Positions 19,015-26,335 of a stretch of DNA of 26,335 nt are shown one piece after another (position 1 is the stretch's first letter; each line of letters opens with the position of its first letter). The DNA lies in assembly GCA_037447655.1 (NCBI GenBank), contig JBBHKE010000457.1, positions 1 through 26,335 of the forward strand, in the 5' to 3' direction. Under the pieces are notes generated by a model, which worked only from the letters and a program-made list of their open reading frames with translations, had not been told where the DNA came from and made no database searches. A program made the position numbers and the translations under genes. This DNA comes from Zygnema cylindricum (Eukaryota > Streptophyta > Zygnematophyceae > Zygnematales > Zygnemataceae).

Positions 19015-20501
19015 GAGAGAGTCTGACTCCGGAGTCATTACCGGAGTTTGTGGAATCTGCGGGACAAGTTCATGCATGCAATCTAAAATGACATACTCCT
19101 GTACTTTTTGTTGCTTTTGTTGCTCTGTCATTTGAAAAAGATCTATGAAGTCTAGTTCATCTTTAACAATGATGTTTCTAGCGACAACTATTTTCTGCCT
19201 TTCAAACACAAAAACTCTATAACCTTTGGAGTGATCATCATATCCTAACAGAATACCCGGTAATCCCTTCGGTTCCATTTTCCATCTATCTGTAGACGTA
19301 TCCAATATAAAGCATTGACTACCAAAGACTTTGAAATGGCCAACATCTGGTTTGCTACCTGTCCAGATTTCGTAAGGAGTTGTTTCTACCGATCTTGATC
19401 CTATCCTATTTTTAATATAAACTGCACAATTTAGAGCCTCAGCCCAGAATTTCGGATCCACATTTTTATCTGCGAGCATAGACCTAGAGCTTTCCGTGAG
19501 AGTTCTATTCAGTCTTTCCGACACCCCATTTTGTTCTGGTGAATATGGAACAGTCAATAGATGACTAATGCCTTCCTCGAGTAAAAAGGTTTCAAATTCT
19601 TTCGATGTATATTCACCACCATGTCCGATCTGAGCTGTAAAATAGATGAATTATGAAGTTTTTCAGCCCATGCTTTATAGTGTTTGAAGTGACCAAACAC
19701 TTCACTCTTCTCCTTCATAAAGTAAACTTTTGTAAACCTGGAGAAATCATCTGTGAAGGTGACCATATATTTCATCCCTCCGGCAGATGGAACCTTCGCC
19801 GGACCAAAGACATCCGAATGAATTTGTTGTAAAAGTTTCGTTGACCGATGCTCAGACTCCTTAGGAAATGGAAATCTGTGGATTTTCCCTAAAGCGCAAC
19901 CATCGCAAGTTTTGACCGGCCCATCTGTGATTGATACACCCTCTATTTTTCCATCAATGACCATTTTCCTCAAACTATCATAATTTACATGGCCTAATCT
20001 TTTGTGCCACAACTCATTTGAGTGCAAAACACCGGAGTACAAAACATCATTCTCCTTGGTATTAGCCATATCCATGCGATACATCTTGCTACTATCTCTA
20101 GTACATGTAACCGCAACCTTGCCATTTTTGCTAACAACTTGCCGACCATTTTTCAAATTAACCTCAAAGCCTTTGCTCTCTACCAACGACGTAGAAAACA
20201 GATTTTTCTTAAAGTCAGGAACAAATAAGACATTGTGAAGAGTCCTTTCAATTGCTTTTCCTTCTACATCAACTAGTAAGGACACATCACCCACAGCACG
20301 AGTTTGGACACTCATTCCACAAGCATAATAAATATTTTTCTCCGGCGTTGCTTTCAGATTTTTGAAGATGGACTTCTTCCAGCACATGTGGGCTGACGCT
20401 CATGTATCCATTATCCATCCAGGGTCCTTCGCGCCCTCCATTGCAGCCGCCATAGCGAAGAGATCCGTATCGTCCTCCGTAGAAATCGTCAAAGTCTCGT
20501 C
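19015..20501 (-). pseudogene. E2 protease and integrase
   Basis: Same frame as gag after TAA 20502-20504. The protease active site reads WIMDT-stop-ASAHMC: the Gly codon of DTG is TGA (20400-20402). Then the LHNVLFVPDFKKNLFST block. Integrase: LWHKRLGHV and CDGCALGK (zinc domain intact), HSDVFGP, then a 1-base deletion at the LRSD-GGEY motif (about 19630), resuming in the next frame with NGVSERLNRTL, NCAVYIKNRIGSRSV, TPYEIWTGSKPD, FKVFGSQCFIL and GYDDHSKGYRV. Ends in a TAA at 19012. E1 and E2 share these blocks closely and belong to one lineage. Confidence 0.92.
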
Positions 20502-21347
20502 TTAGAGAGACGAAAAAGCCGAAAATTGTGCATTTCCACGAGGTGTAGTCCCCGTGAAGCCTTTGTAAAACTGGCTTTGTTGCCATCCCGGCCGGTATAA
20601 ACCTGTATCGTTAGCTTTTTTAAGCTTAGGACAGAATTTGTATCCATGACCTCTCTCACTACAATAAAAGCATGCATTGTTGGATTGTCTATTTCCTCCT
20701 TGATTAAAATGTCTGAACTGATTATACTGATTCCTTTGCTGATTAAACTGTCCTTTTCTCTCAAAGTCTGAATTAAAAGCCTCTACTTGCTCAACATTGA
20801 GAATATTAGATGTAGCTTCCTCCTCTAGTAAAATATTGATGGCTAACTGTAAAGTCCAGCTAGCTTTATCTTTTTGTTTGAGCATGTCAGATGCTCCTTT
20901 CATACTACGAGGGAGACCCCTCATGAGCAATGCCGCTTGTTGAAAAGGAGGAAACACCCCACCTGCACAAGCATGTGCATCTACAAGGATACGAAATTTG
21001 TTAGAATATTCAGCCATTGTACCGCCAGTGTACTTATAGTCCCAAATTTTTCCAGCCAATAGAAGCTCTTCCTGGACATTTGCCTTTTCATAATCACTTT
21101 TAAGAGATTTCCAGATATCAATTGTTTTTTTCATTTTTATCCGAGACATAGCTAAGTCCTCAGATATACAAAATTTCAGAATAGAACGAGCTTGCGTATT
21201 TTTCTTAGACCATGACGGATCAGATTCATCTAGCGAACCATCTAATATATCCAAAAGATTGACATTTTCAAAATTTGTTTCCACCATATCCGCCCGATAA
21301 ACATACTTATCCCCGGAAAAGATAGGAAGTCTTGATGACAGGCCCAT
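20502..21347 (-). CDS. E2 gag (capsid/nucleocapsid), near intact
   Basis: 281 codons from the ATG inside the PBS to TAA 20502-20504. The N-terminal MGLSSRLPIFSGDKYVYRAD is followed by a helical capsid-like part (ILKFCISEDLAMS, IWKSLKSDYEKA, GKIWDYKYTGG, LLMRGLPRSMKG) and a Gln/Asn-rich stretch (residues about 199-224). The zinc knuckle is CFYCSERGHGYKFC (C226, C229, H234, C239). No internal stop. The true start may be the LTR ATG at 21410, 21 codons upstream in frame, blocked in this copy by a TAG at 21351-21353. Gag assembles the particle and packages the RNA. Confidence 0.85.
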   Translation of the reverse strand: MGLSSRLPIFSGDKYVYRADMVETNFENVNLLDILDGSLDESDPSWSKKNTQARSILKFCISEDLAMSRIKMKKTIDIWKSLKSDYEKANVQEELLLAGKIWDYKYTGGTMAEYSNKFRILVDAHACAGGVFPPFQQAALLMRGLPRSMKGASDMLKQKDKASWTLQLAINILLEEEATSNILNVEQVEAFNSDFERKGQFNQQRNQYNQFRHFNQGGNRQSNNACFYCSERGHGYKFCPKLKKANDTGLYRPGWQQSQFYKGFTGTTPRGNAQFSAFSSL

Positions 21348-21351
21348 AACC
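21339..21351 (-). other. E2 PBS (half-tRNA iMet type)
   Basis: Minus strand GGTTATGGGCCTG, beginning directly after the LTR end. GGTTATGGGCC pairs with the initiator tRNA-Met anticodon stem-loop region, as in E1 and E3. It contains the gag ATG (21347-21345). Confidence 0.8.
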
Positions 21352-22166
21352 TATTGTTCTACAACCACCGGTGCAGGTGGAGGAGCAGCAGTAGTAGTAG
21401 AAGTAGACATGATACACTCTCAGAAGCTATCAAGAATCCTACCAAACAGATGTTCTTAAGTGCTTACCAATTCTTATACAAGCATCCGAACCTCACAAAA
21501 CTCAATCAGAATATAGAGTAGCATAAACACTGATAACTCCCAAAGTTATAGCACAATTGACCCGACAACACTCAAGATATAATACTCAGAAGTTTCCCAA
21601 AAATTGTCTGCAGTTTTACTACTTGGAAGTCTGGATACATAATATGCTATGAGTCCTAAGTCTTATACTTGTGTTAAACTGGCAACACCATTGTACTTGA
21701 GAGGTACATCAAACCACCAAGCTACCACTAATCTGTCAAGCTACCATTGAGCTATCACTAAGCTACCACTGAGCTATCACTAAGCTAACTAGAATCGTAT
21801 CTATCGCAGTTGCTCTATCCTGTACAGAATCACATTAAGAATATTAGACGTTGCGTTGTCCGTACGGACTATATCAAACATAATCATGGTTGCCTTGTCC
21901 TGTCTGTGTTGAAGCTTCGCTGCTGCGCTGCTCTGCTGTATAGCAGCTGCTCTGCTGCTGCGCTGCTCTGCTGTATAGCAGCTGCTCTGTTGTATAGCAG
22001 CTGCTCTGCTGTATAGCAGCTGCTCTGTTGTATAGCAGCTGCTCTGCCATATAGCAGCTGCGCTGCTGTATAGCAGCTGCGCTGCTCTGTTGTATAGCAG
22101 CTGCGCTGCTCTGTCTGTAAAGCAGCTGCGCTGCTTTGAGACTGAAAGCTTTCCAAAAAGACAACA
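21352..22166 (-). repeat. E2 5' LTR
   Basis: 815 bp, homologous to 16254-17091 with few differences. Minus-strand start TGTTGTCTTTTTGGAAAGC, end ...GTAGAACAATA. It carries the GCAGCTGC array (about 21912-22137), AGCTATCACTA repeats (about 21718-21791) and GTCCGTACGGAC (21858-21869). The ATG at 21410-21408 is in frame with gag. Confidence 0.93.
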
Positions 22167-22412
22167 GTGGCGATGGGTAGGCGTGGGGATACGACAAGGA
22201 TTTTAGATTTTTATTTGGTGTAGGAAGTCCTCGCGATCCCCCAATCGTACGTTCCTTTTCTCGTTTTCTAGTCAATGCAGGGCACGCGTCAATGACGTGG
22301 TCACGTTCTTTGCAGTATTTGCAAAAAAATTGAGATCCTGCAATCATTGGAGGTTTCTTGGGGGAAGAGACAATAAACGCGGAACCATAATTAGAAACGA
22401 AAAGGCTGTTAA
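22167..22412 (-). pseudogene. Host A gag zinc-knuckle segment
   Basis: Minus strand, open from the E3 boundary (22412) to the E2 boundary (22167). It contains CKYCKERDHVIDAC (22323-22282), a CX2CX4HX4C nucleocapsid knuckle, then a basic stretch (TRKREKERT) and PHAYPSP. The frame would continue across E2 into the Pro/Tyr-rich gag part at 16253. This is the upstream piece of host A. Confidence 0.82.
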
Positions 22413-23391
22413 TGTTGTTTTGAAAAGTCAGTTTCGTGCGTACGAGACAGTTCGTACTTATTTGCTAAATGGAATTAATATGGAGGTTCGAATTGATTCA
22501 CGGATTGGGGGAGTGAACGTACGGATATATTTAAAGTGACGTAAAAGACTTATTAAATGGAGTGAACAAGCACTGGCAAATGGACGGCGGATCGCGAAAG
22601 GATCTGATGTGGAATAAACGAAATGTTGAAATAGGCGCCGCCGGTACGGCGGAGCTGCGACGCAATTAACTCAACGCAACTGCGGTTATTTCAATATGAT
22701 CCGTACGGACAGCGCAGCTGATGCAGTTGCGGATAATATGAATAGGATAGATTCCGAGTAAGGATGATTGTACGGTAGCGATAGCTTGGTTTTTTACATA
22801 CGAAGATTGCGGAGATGTCGGTGTAAATACTCTGTACAACAAAGGTTTGTCCTTTTTGCTAATTAGTTTATTAGAGTAGATACACTACGGCTGGTATGCC
22901 TCCGTACATTCAGTAGTGAAATCTCTGAGTATAACTTGCAGGACTTATATTATTTTGTGTATCGCAGTCAAGTTTATCAAAGCAATGGCAGACTGTTTTC
23001 TGCATCTTTGACCTGTTGGTGTGATCACTTTGTTTGATGCTTTAATGTGAAACTTTGTGGAGTTATTTTATGATATAGAATCTATATGTGGGTGAAGTTT
23101 CAGTGTAATCCAATATCTCTGTAAGATTCTGTGAAGAGTCTAATTGGTTAGTTTGTGAAGCTGTCACCTATTTTTGGGAAACTCTGGAGCTTATATCTTC
23201 TATATGCCTTGGTGGATTTGGCTGTAAATTTGGGAGTTTACAGTGTATATAGTACACTGATCATTGGTAGAGTTTGAGGTGATTTTGTTTTTTTTTTGAG
23301 TAATCTGTGTTCTCTGAAACACAGCTTTTTTTGAGGTAGTCTGTGGGTGTTTCCGTGAGTAATCCATGGCTGAAATAGGCTATGGACAACA
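22413..23391 (+). repeat. E3 5' LTR
   Basis: 979 bp from TGTTGTTTTGAAAAG to GGACAACA, directly followed by the PBS. It includes hairpin CCGCCG-GTA-CGGCGG (22638-22652), TCCGTACGGA (22700-22709) next to GCGCAGCTGATGCAGTTGCGG, and a 7-bp hairpin CTGTGTT...AACACAG (about 23307-23326) followed by a T-run. An ATG at 23366 is in frame with gag and no stop intervenes in this copy. Confidence 0.9.
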
Positions 23392-24173
23392 GGTTATGGG
23401 CCCACACCCATGGCTTCCCATATTTTATGGATCAAAATATCACTAGTGGAAGGATGCACTCGAGAGCTACTTCGAGATGATGGAGCTAATGGATGTGGTG
23501 GACGGTACCTTGGCCGAAACATCAAATTGATGGAAAAGCAAAAATCATGAGTGTCTAAGAGTTCAAAAACTCCTTGACTGAGGATTTGGTAATGTCATAC
23601 CTAAGTTTTAAAAAGGCATCTGAATTATTGAAGTGCTTAGAATGTATGTATGCAAACACTTCTTTATATCATTGGCTTAGCAGTGTTACCAAAATAGTCG
23701 AACACAAGTATGCAGAAGGTAGCATGGAGAAACACTGTATTGACTTACAAGTATTACTCGCAGAAAATGATTTGGCAGGAGGAAACTTTACAAATGCCCA
23801 ACAAGCTATATTATTAATGAGAAGTCTACCTAAAGAATATAAGAGTGCTTTAGATCGATTGACTTTAATTGATAAAAGGGATTGGAGCTTAACTGTAGCA
23901 AGACGTGTTGTTCTAGATGAAGAGGCTAATAGAAAGGTTTTATCAAGTAAGAGGAATATAAAGGAATCTAAGTCTCTGTTCCAAAAAATTAAAAAGAATA
24001 GCGAGTTCGGATATCGGCAAAAGAATTGTTTTTATTGTAATGATTTGGGACATACCTTCAGGGTATGTCCGTCATATAAAAGTGCATGTGTTACAGGGAA
24101 TTTCAGAGATGGATGGGACAACCACCTAGTTCGACCATCAACAAGAAGAGAATCAAGTTCTTTCGTGAGTTAG
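23366..24173 (+). pseudogene. E3 gag with zinc knuckle, one frameshift region
   Basis: Codons run from the LTR ATG (23366) through the PBS (CAA CAG GTT ATG GGC CCA) into PHPWLPIFYGSKYH, matching E1 and E2 gag starts. Stops (TAG about 23450, TGA about 23528) and a frameshift before 23574 break the N-terminal third. From 23574 the frame is clean for 199 codons: TEDLVMSYL, VEHKYAEGSM, AILLMRSLPKEYKS, VVLDEEANRK and the knuckle CFYCNDLGHTFRVC (24027-24068). Ends TAG 24171-24173. Diverged from E2 gag but clearly homologous. Confidence 0.85.
23392..23404 (+). other. E3 PBS (half-tRNA iMet type)
   Basis: GGTTATGGGCCCA, identical to the E1 PBS, directly after LTR end ACAACA. Its ATG (23396) is also a gag codon. 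Confidence 0.87.
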
Positions 24174-24926
24174 AGACAAGACTCAACCGATGACAAAAGA
24201 CATACACAGTGTGTTGACAAATTTATTTACCTACCGACCTTCTATGTTGTTCGGAATGAGGAGAAGGAGGTGAGAGAAAAGGATTTGGTGTCTGTCCCTT
24301 TTCCCGACAACAAATTGGTGAGTACCAAAGAGTTACAAGAGGAAGAGTTTATCGAAGTAAGGAAAAAGGACGAAAGAGAGAAGGACACAATTTTTGTGAC
24401 CTTATCGGATGACAAATCGGTGAGTGAAAATTGCCTACAAGAAAGTTTGTTAACTGAAGCAGAAGGAGTTGAAGGAAGAGATGGACACTTAGAAGAAAAA
24501 ACTAGAAATAAGGTGGATGTGGAAATTGGTGGACTAGGAAAAGAACAAAGAAAAACTGTTAAAAAAATTGGATTGAGAAAAGAAGTTTGTGGGAGTGAAA
24601 AATGTAATAGAAATGCAAAAGTTAGAAATATAGGAAAAGAAAATAGGAAGAAAAGAGTGCAGCTGAAACGAAGAAGATTCAAAATTAAAATTTCTCAGAT
24701 GAATGAAGTTAATAGGGATAGCAAATCTACGAAGAAAAACATAGAGGTAAAACAGAAAATTAATATTTTTGACATTAAACGAGTAGAAAACTGTGACAGA
24801 AATGAAAATTTTCAGAAAAGACAAATGATAATGAAGAAAACAAAGAGAAGATGCAATATTCAACGGATCAAGGGCAGAAGAAAGCATGCTCAGAAAGTGA
24901 TTAAGAGAAGAGAGCGAGAGAAGTGA
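24174..24926 (+). CDS. Charged ORF in gag frame: acidic N-half, Lys/Arg-rich C-half, unknown
   Basis: Open for 251 codons directly after the gag TAG and in the same frame, ending TGA 24924-24926. It has no ATG near its beginning, so it would need readthrough of the TAG or an internal start. The first part holds two copies of a ~35-residue unit (REKDLVSVPFPDNKLVS... and REKDTIFVTLSDDKSVS..., each ending LQE...E). The second half is very basic, with runs such as KENRKKRVQLKRRRFKIKI and KKTKRRCNIQRIKGRRK that resemble nuclear localisation or nucleic-acid-binding tails. The strand is purine-rich, which lowers stop frequency, but 251 open codons still look more than chance. No homology to copia pol is visible. 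Function unknown. Confidence 0.6.
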   Translation, partial: RQDSTDDKRHTQCVDKFIYLPTFYVVRNEEKEVREKDLVSVPFPDNKLVSTKELQEEEFIEVRKKDEREKDTIFVTLSDDKSVSENCLQESLLTEAEGVEGRDGHLEEKTRNKVDVEIGGLGKEQRKTVKKIGLRKEVCGSEKCNRNAKVRNIGKENRKKRVQLKRRRFKIKISQMNEVNRDSKSTKKNIEVKQKINIFDIKRVENCDRNENFQKRQMIMKKTKRRCNIQRIKGRRKHAQKVIKRREREK

Positions 24927-25884
24927 TTTTATGGAGAACATGAATTTATAGAAATCTTTATTTTGGAAAAACTTATATTACAGCATGTCTTATAAAGACA
25001 AACTCCATTTTATATTCAATATTTTGGTAAGATTTTAGATTTAATGTTATTCCTTGTTGAGTTAGTTGAAAGAAACAAAAAATGTTATTTATGTATTTTT
25101 GAAAACGAAGGAGGTAGCGGAAGCAGTGGTGAAACATTGGAAGCAGTTCACGTCGCGAAGCAACATAGCAGCGCAGCGGATGACGTGGAAGTATATGATA
25201 GGGGAGGAGGTACAACAGTTGATTGATGAAAGTGGGTAGAAGATAGATATTTTTGACAAATACTGATCATATGACGAAGTGACAATTACGGGTGGAATTC
25301 AGAGTCACTAGAAATGTGTTATATCATTATTGAAATGACAATTTGACGTTTATGGCATAGGGGAAGCTGTTACGAGACTATATTCAAATCTGTTAGTCTG
25401 TAAAATTCATTGAAATTAAGGAAATGGTTGATAAAGTTTTTGGTGGAAGACAAAGTGTGTTTGAATATTAAATAATTAACTCGACAAAGAGGCAGTTGTC
25501 AAGAAGGGGAAGTTTGGAAGACATGGCAAGAACGCAGCGGAAGCACTGCACATTTAGCGGAAGCAGTTCGCTTCGCAACGCAGCAACGAATTAAAGCAAC
25601 ACATCGGAAGAAGTGGTGTTATAGCGTTAGTGAAAGTGACAATTCCACTTTTATGACTTACGGGGAATTGTTACAGGACAAATTCTGCAAGGTGGTGGTT
25701 TTCAGCAAGGCAAATGGGACATGGCAACGTCAGCAAAACAGTGATGATGTATTTTTTTGGCTAATATTTTTGAATCATTAAAAGTGGAGGTTGATAGAGA
25801 ATTTTTAATCTCCAAATATTTTACTTTCTTCATTTTGTTTGTATCTCCATTAGGGTAGAAATATCTGCATGGACTACTGAGTTT
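24927..25884 (+). other. E3 internal noncoding region with duplicated segments
   Basis: No pol motifs and no long frame. Two copies of a ~46-bp segment (TGAAATGACAATTTGACG... at 25331-25377 and TGAAAGTGACAATTCCAC... at 25631-25677, both ending GGGGAA..TGTTAC) are each preceded by GCGGAAGCAGT/TCGCGAAGCAAC/GCAGCG-rich stretches (25110-25180 and 25535-25600). This looks like an old duplication of about 300 bp. Confidence 0.55.
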
Positions 25885-26117
25885 AAAGCTTTAGGGGAGT
25901 GTTGAAATTGGAAGCTTAAGTTCTCAGTAGATGAGGCTATGAGGAGGAAGTTAAGGGCGAACGGAGCAGCTGCTAGAGCTACGAAGTCAAAATAGTGCAG
26001 CGTAGCAGCATAGCAGTACACGCTGCATATTGTATTCATATTGTGTTGCGATGTCAAACTAGCGCAGCGTAGTAATATAGCATTACACGATGCATATTTT
26101 TATAAGTGCACGAAACT
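25885..26117 (+). repeat. Polypurine tract plus LTR start of another E2-like element
   Basis: AAAGCTTTAGGGGAG (25885-25899) is identical to the E2 polypurine tract and is preceded by GACTACTGAGTTT, resembling the E2 sequence at that place (GATACTGAGTCT). TGTTGAAATTGGAAGCTT follows (25900), similar to the E2 LTR start. After it come GCAGC-rich sequence and two 45-bp units at a 67-bp period (25986-26031 and 26053-26098: TCAAA.TAG.GCAGCGTAG...GCATATT). It is cut off before the E3 polypurine tract. Probably a truncated U3 of a related family. Confidence 0.6.
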
Positions 26118-26132
26118 AAATTTTCGGGGGAG
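26118..26132 (+). other. E3 polypurine tract
   Basis: AAATTTTCGGGGGAG directly before the 3' LTR start TGTTGTTTTG. Confidence 0.7.
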
Positions 26133-26335
26133 TGTTGTTTTGAAAAGTTTGTGTCGTGCGTAAGCGACGGTTTGTGCGCTATGGAATTTAATGTGGAGGT
26201 TCGAATAGATTCATGGATTGGGGGAGCGAACGAACGGATATAACTTAAGTGATGTAAAAGACTCACTGAGTGGCGTGTACAAGCATTGACAAATGGACGG
26301 CGGATCGCGAAGCGATCTGATGTGGAATAAACGAA
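26133..26335 (+). repeat. E3 3' LTR, first 203 bp (cut by window end)
   Basis: Homologous to 22413-22620 with scattered differences and small indels, through GGACGGCGGATCGCGAA and GTGGAATAAACGAA. Continues beyond the window. Confidence 0.9.

Larger units (their letters stand above)
16254..22166 (-). mobile_element. E2: full-length Ty1/copia element, defective
   Basis: Minus-strand element of 5,913 bp with LTRs at 21352-22166 (5') and 16254-17091 (3'), half-tRNA PBS, gag, protease, integrase, RT, RNase H and polypurine tract. It is flanked by the perfect 5-bp target duplication GTGGC (16249-16253 and 22167-22171). Outside the repeat array the LTRs differ at only about 2% of positions by eye, so it is younger than E1. 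Gag-pol is close to intact but has about seven breaks. Inserted in host A gag, in the same orientation. Confidence 0.94.
5263..22412 (-). mobile_element. Host A: old Ty1/copia element split by four insertions
   Basis: Minus-strand pieces line up in copia order when the inserts are skipped: gag C-terminus with zinc knuckle (22412-22167), gag/protease (16253-15626), integrase (15599-14555), linker (to 14031), RT N-terminus (7709-7366), RT core and RNase H (6832-5608), polypurine tract and LTR (below 5594). The 5' LTR and start of gag lie beyond E3, outside the window. Two junctions are proven by 5-bp target duplications (TCTTC, GTGGC). The outer LTR end near 5263 is only a guess. The copy is dead: it has stops, frameshifts, a 233-bp duplication and a replaced RNase H catalytic residue. 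Its gag and integrase differ clearly from E1-E3, so it belongs to another copia lineage. Confidence 0.85.
22413..26335 (+). mobile_element. E3: copia-related LTR element with gag but no pol (3' end beyond window)
   Basis: LTR copies at 22413-23391 and from 26133 to the window end (same start TGTTGTTTTGAAAAG, continuing with clear homology for all 203 visible bases). Half-tRNA PBS, gag with zinc knuckle, an in-frame TAG, then a 251-codon charged ORF. No protease, integrase, RT or RNase H is found in the 1.2 kb after it. A second polypurine tract and LTR-like start at 25885-25900 shows a composite 3' part. It must be non-autonomous. The upstream target site would be GTTAA (22408-22412); the matching copy is outside the window. 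Confidence 0.85.

Noticed and set aside
22486-22500. GGTTCGAATTG (and 26197) as a possible tRNA B-box
   Set aside because: The B-box consensus ends in CC, no A-box or acceptor stem is found at the right distance, and both copies are inside E3 LTRs.
24242-24941. Minus-strand frames of 146 and 135 codons opposite the E3 charged ORF
   Set aside because: They are Ser/Leu/Phe-rich shadows of a purine-rich coding strand; the plus-strand frame is longer, continues the gag frame and shows internal protein repeats.

Overview
The window looks like nuclear DNA of a eukaryote. It is AT-rich and gene-poor, and from about 5.2 kb to its right end it is one nested pile of Ty1/copia LTR retrotransposons. The species cannot be named from sequence alone. 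Three of the elements use a primer-binding site (PBS) that pairs with an internal piece of initiator tRNA-Met. That arrangement is known from Drosophila copia and from copia relatives of some aquatic animals and algae, and is not the usual land-plant type. A photosynthetic eukaryote such as a red alga is possible, but this is a guess. No ordinary host gene is supported.

Layout. 1-104: palindromic CGTCGC repeats, perhaps the edge of a DNA transposon. 105-5.2 kb: AT-rich sequence without a recognisable gene, with one CpG-richer patch (about 1.42-1.96 kb) holding a 16-bp palindrome and a hairpin made from two facing CCAAT boxes. 5.26-22.41 kb: an old minus-strand copia, here called host A. It reads from right to left as gag zinc knuckle, protease, integrase, reverse transcriptase, RNase H, polypurine tract and 3' LTR, and its 5' end lies beyond the window.

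Host A has been hit four times: (1) a 531-bp TIR element with TA target duplication at 6833-7363; (2) E1, a plus-strand copia at 7715-14025 with target duplication TCTTC; (3) E2, a minus-strand copia at 16254-22166 with target duplication GTGGC; (4) E3, a plus-strand copia-related element from 22413 past the window end. E1 and E2 have both LTRs and a full gag-pol order, broken by stops and frameshifts. E3 has gag, but where pol should be it carries a long open acidic-then-basic reading frame in the gag frame.

Comparing E1, E2 and E3 shows shared design that single-element annotation would miss. Gag appears to start at an ATG inside the LTR and to be translated straight through the PBS. A single in-frame stop sits at the gag/pol boundary in all three. 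Each LTR carries GCAGC/GCTGC-rich palindromic repeats and a CCGNNCGG dyad. The best candidate for something new is E3: a pol-less element with gag, an in-frame stop and a charged ORF, with a composite 3' end.
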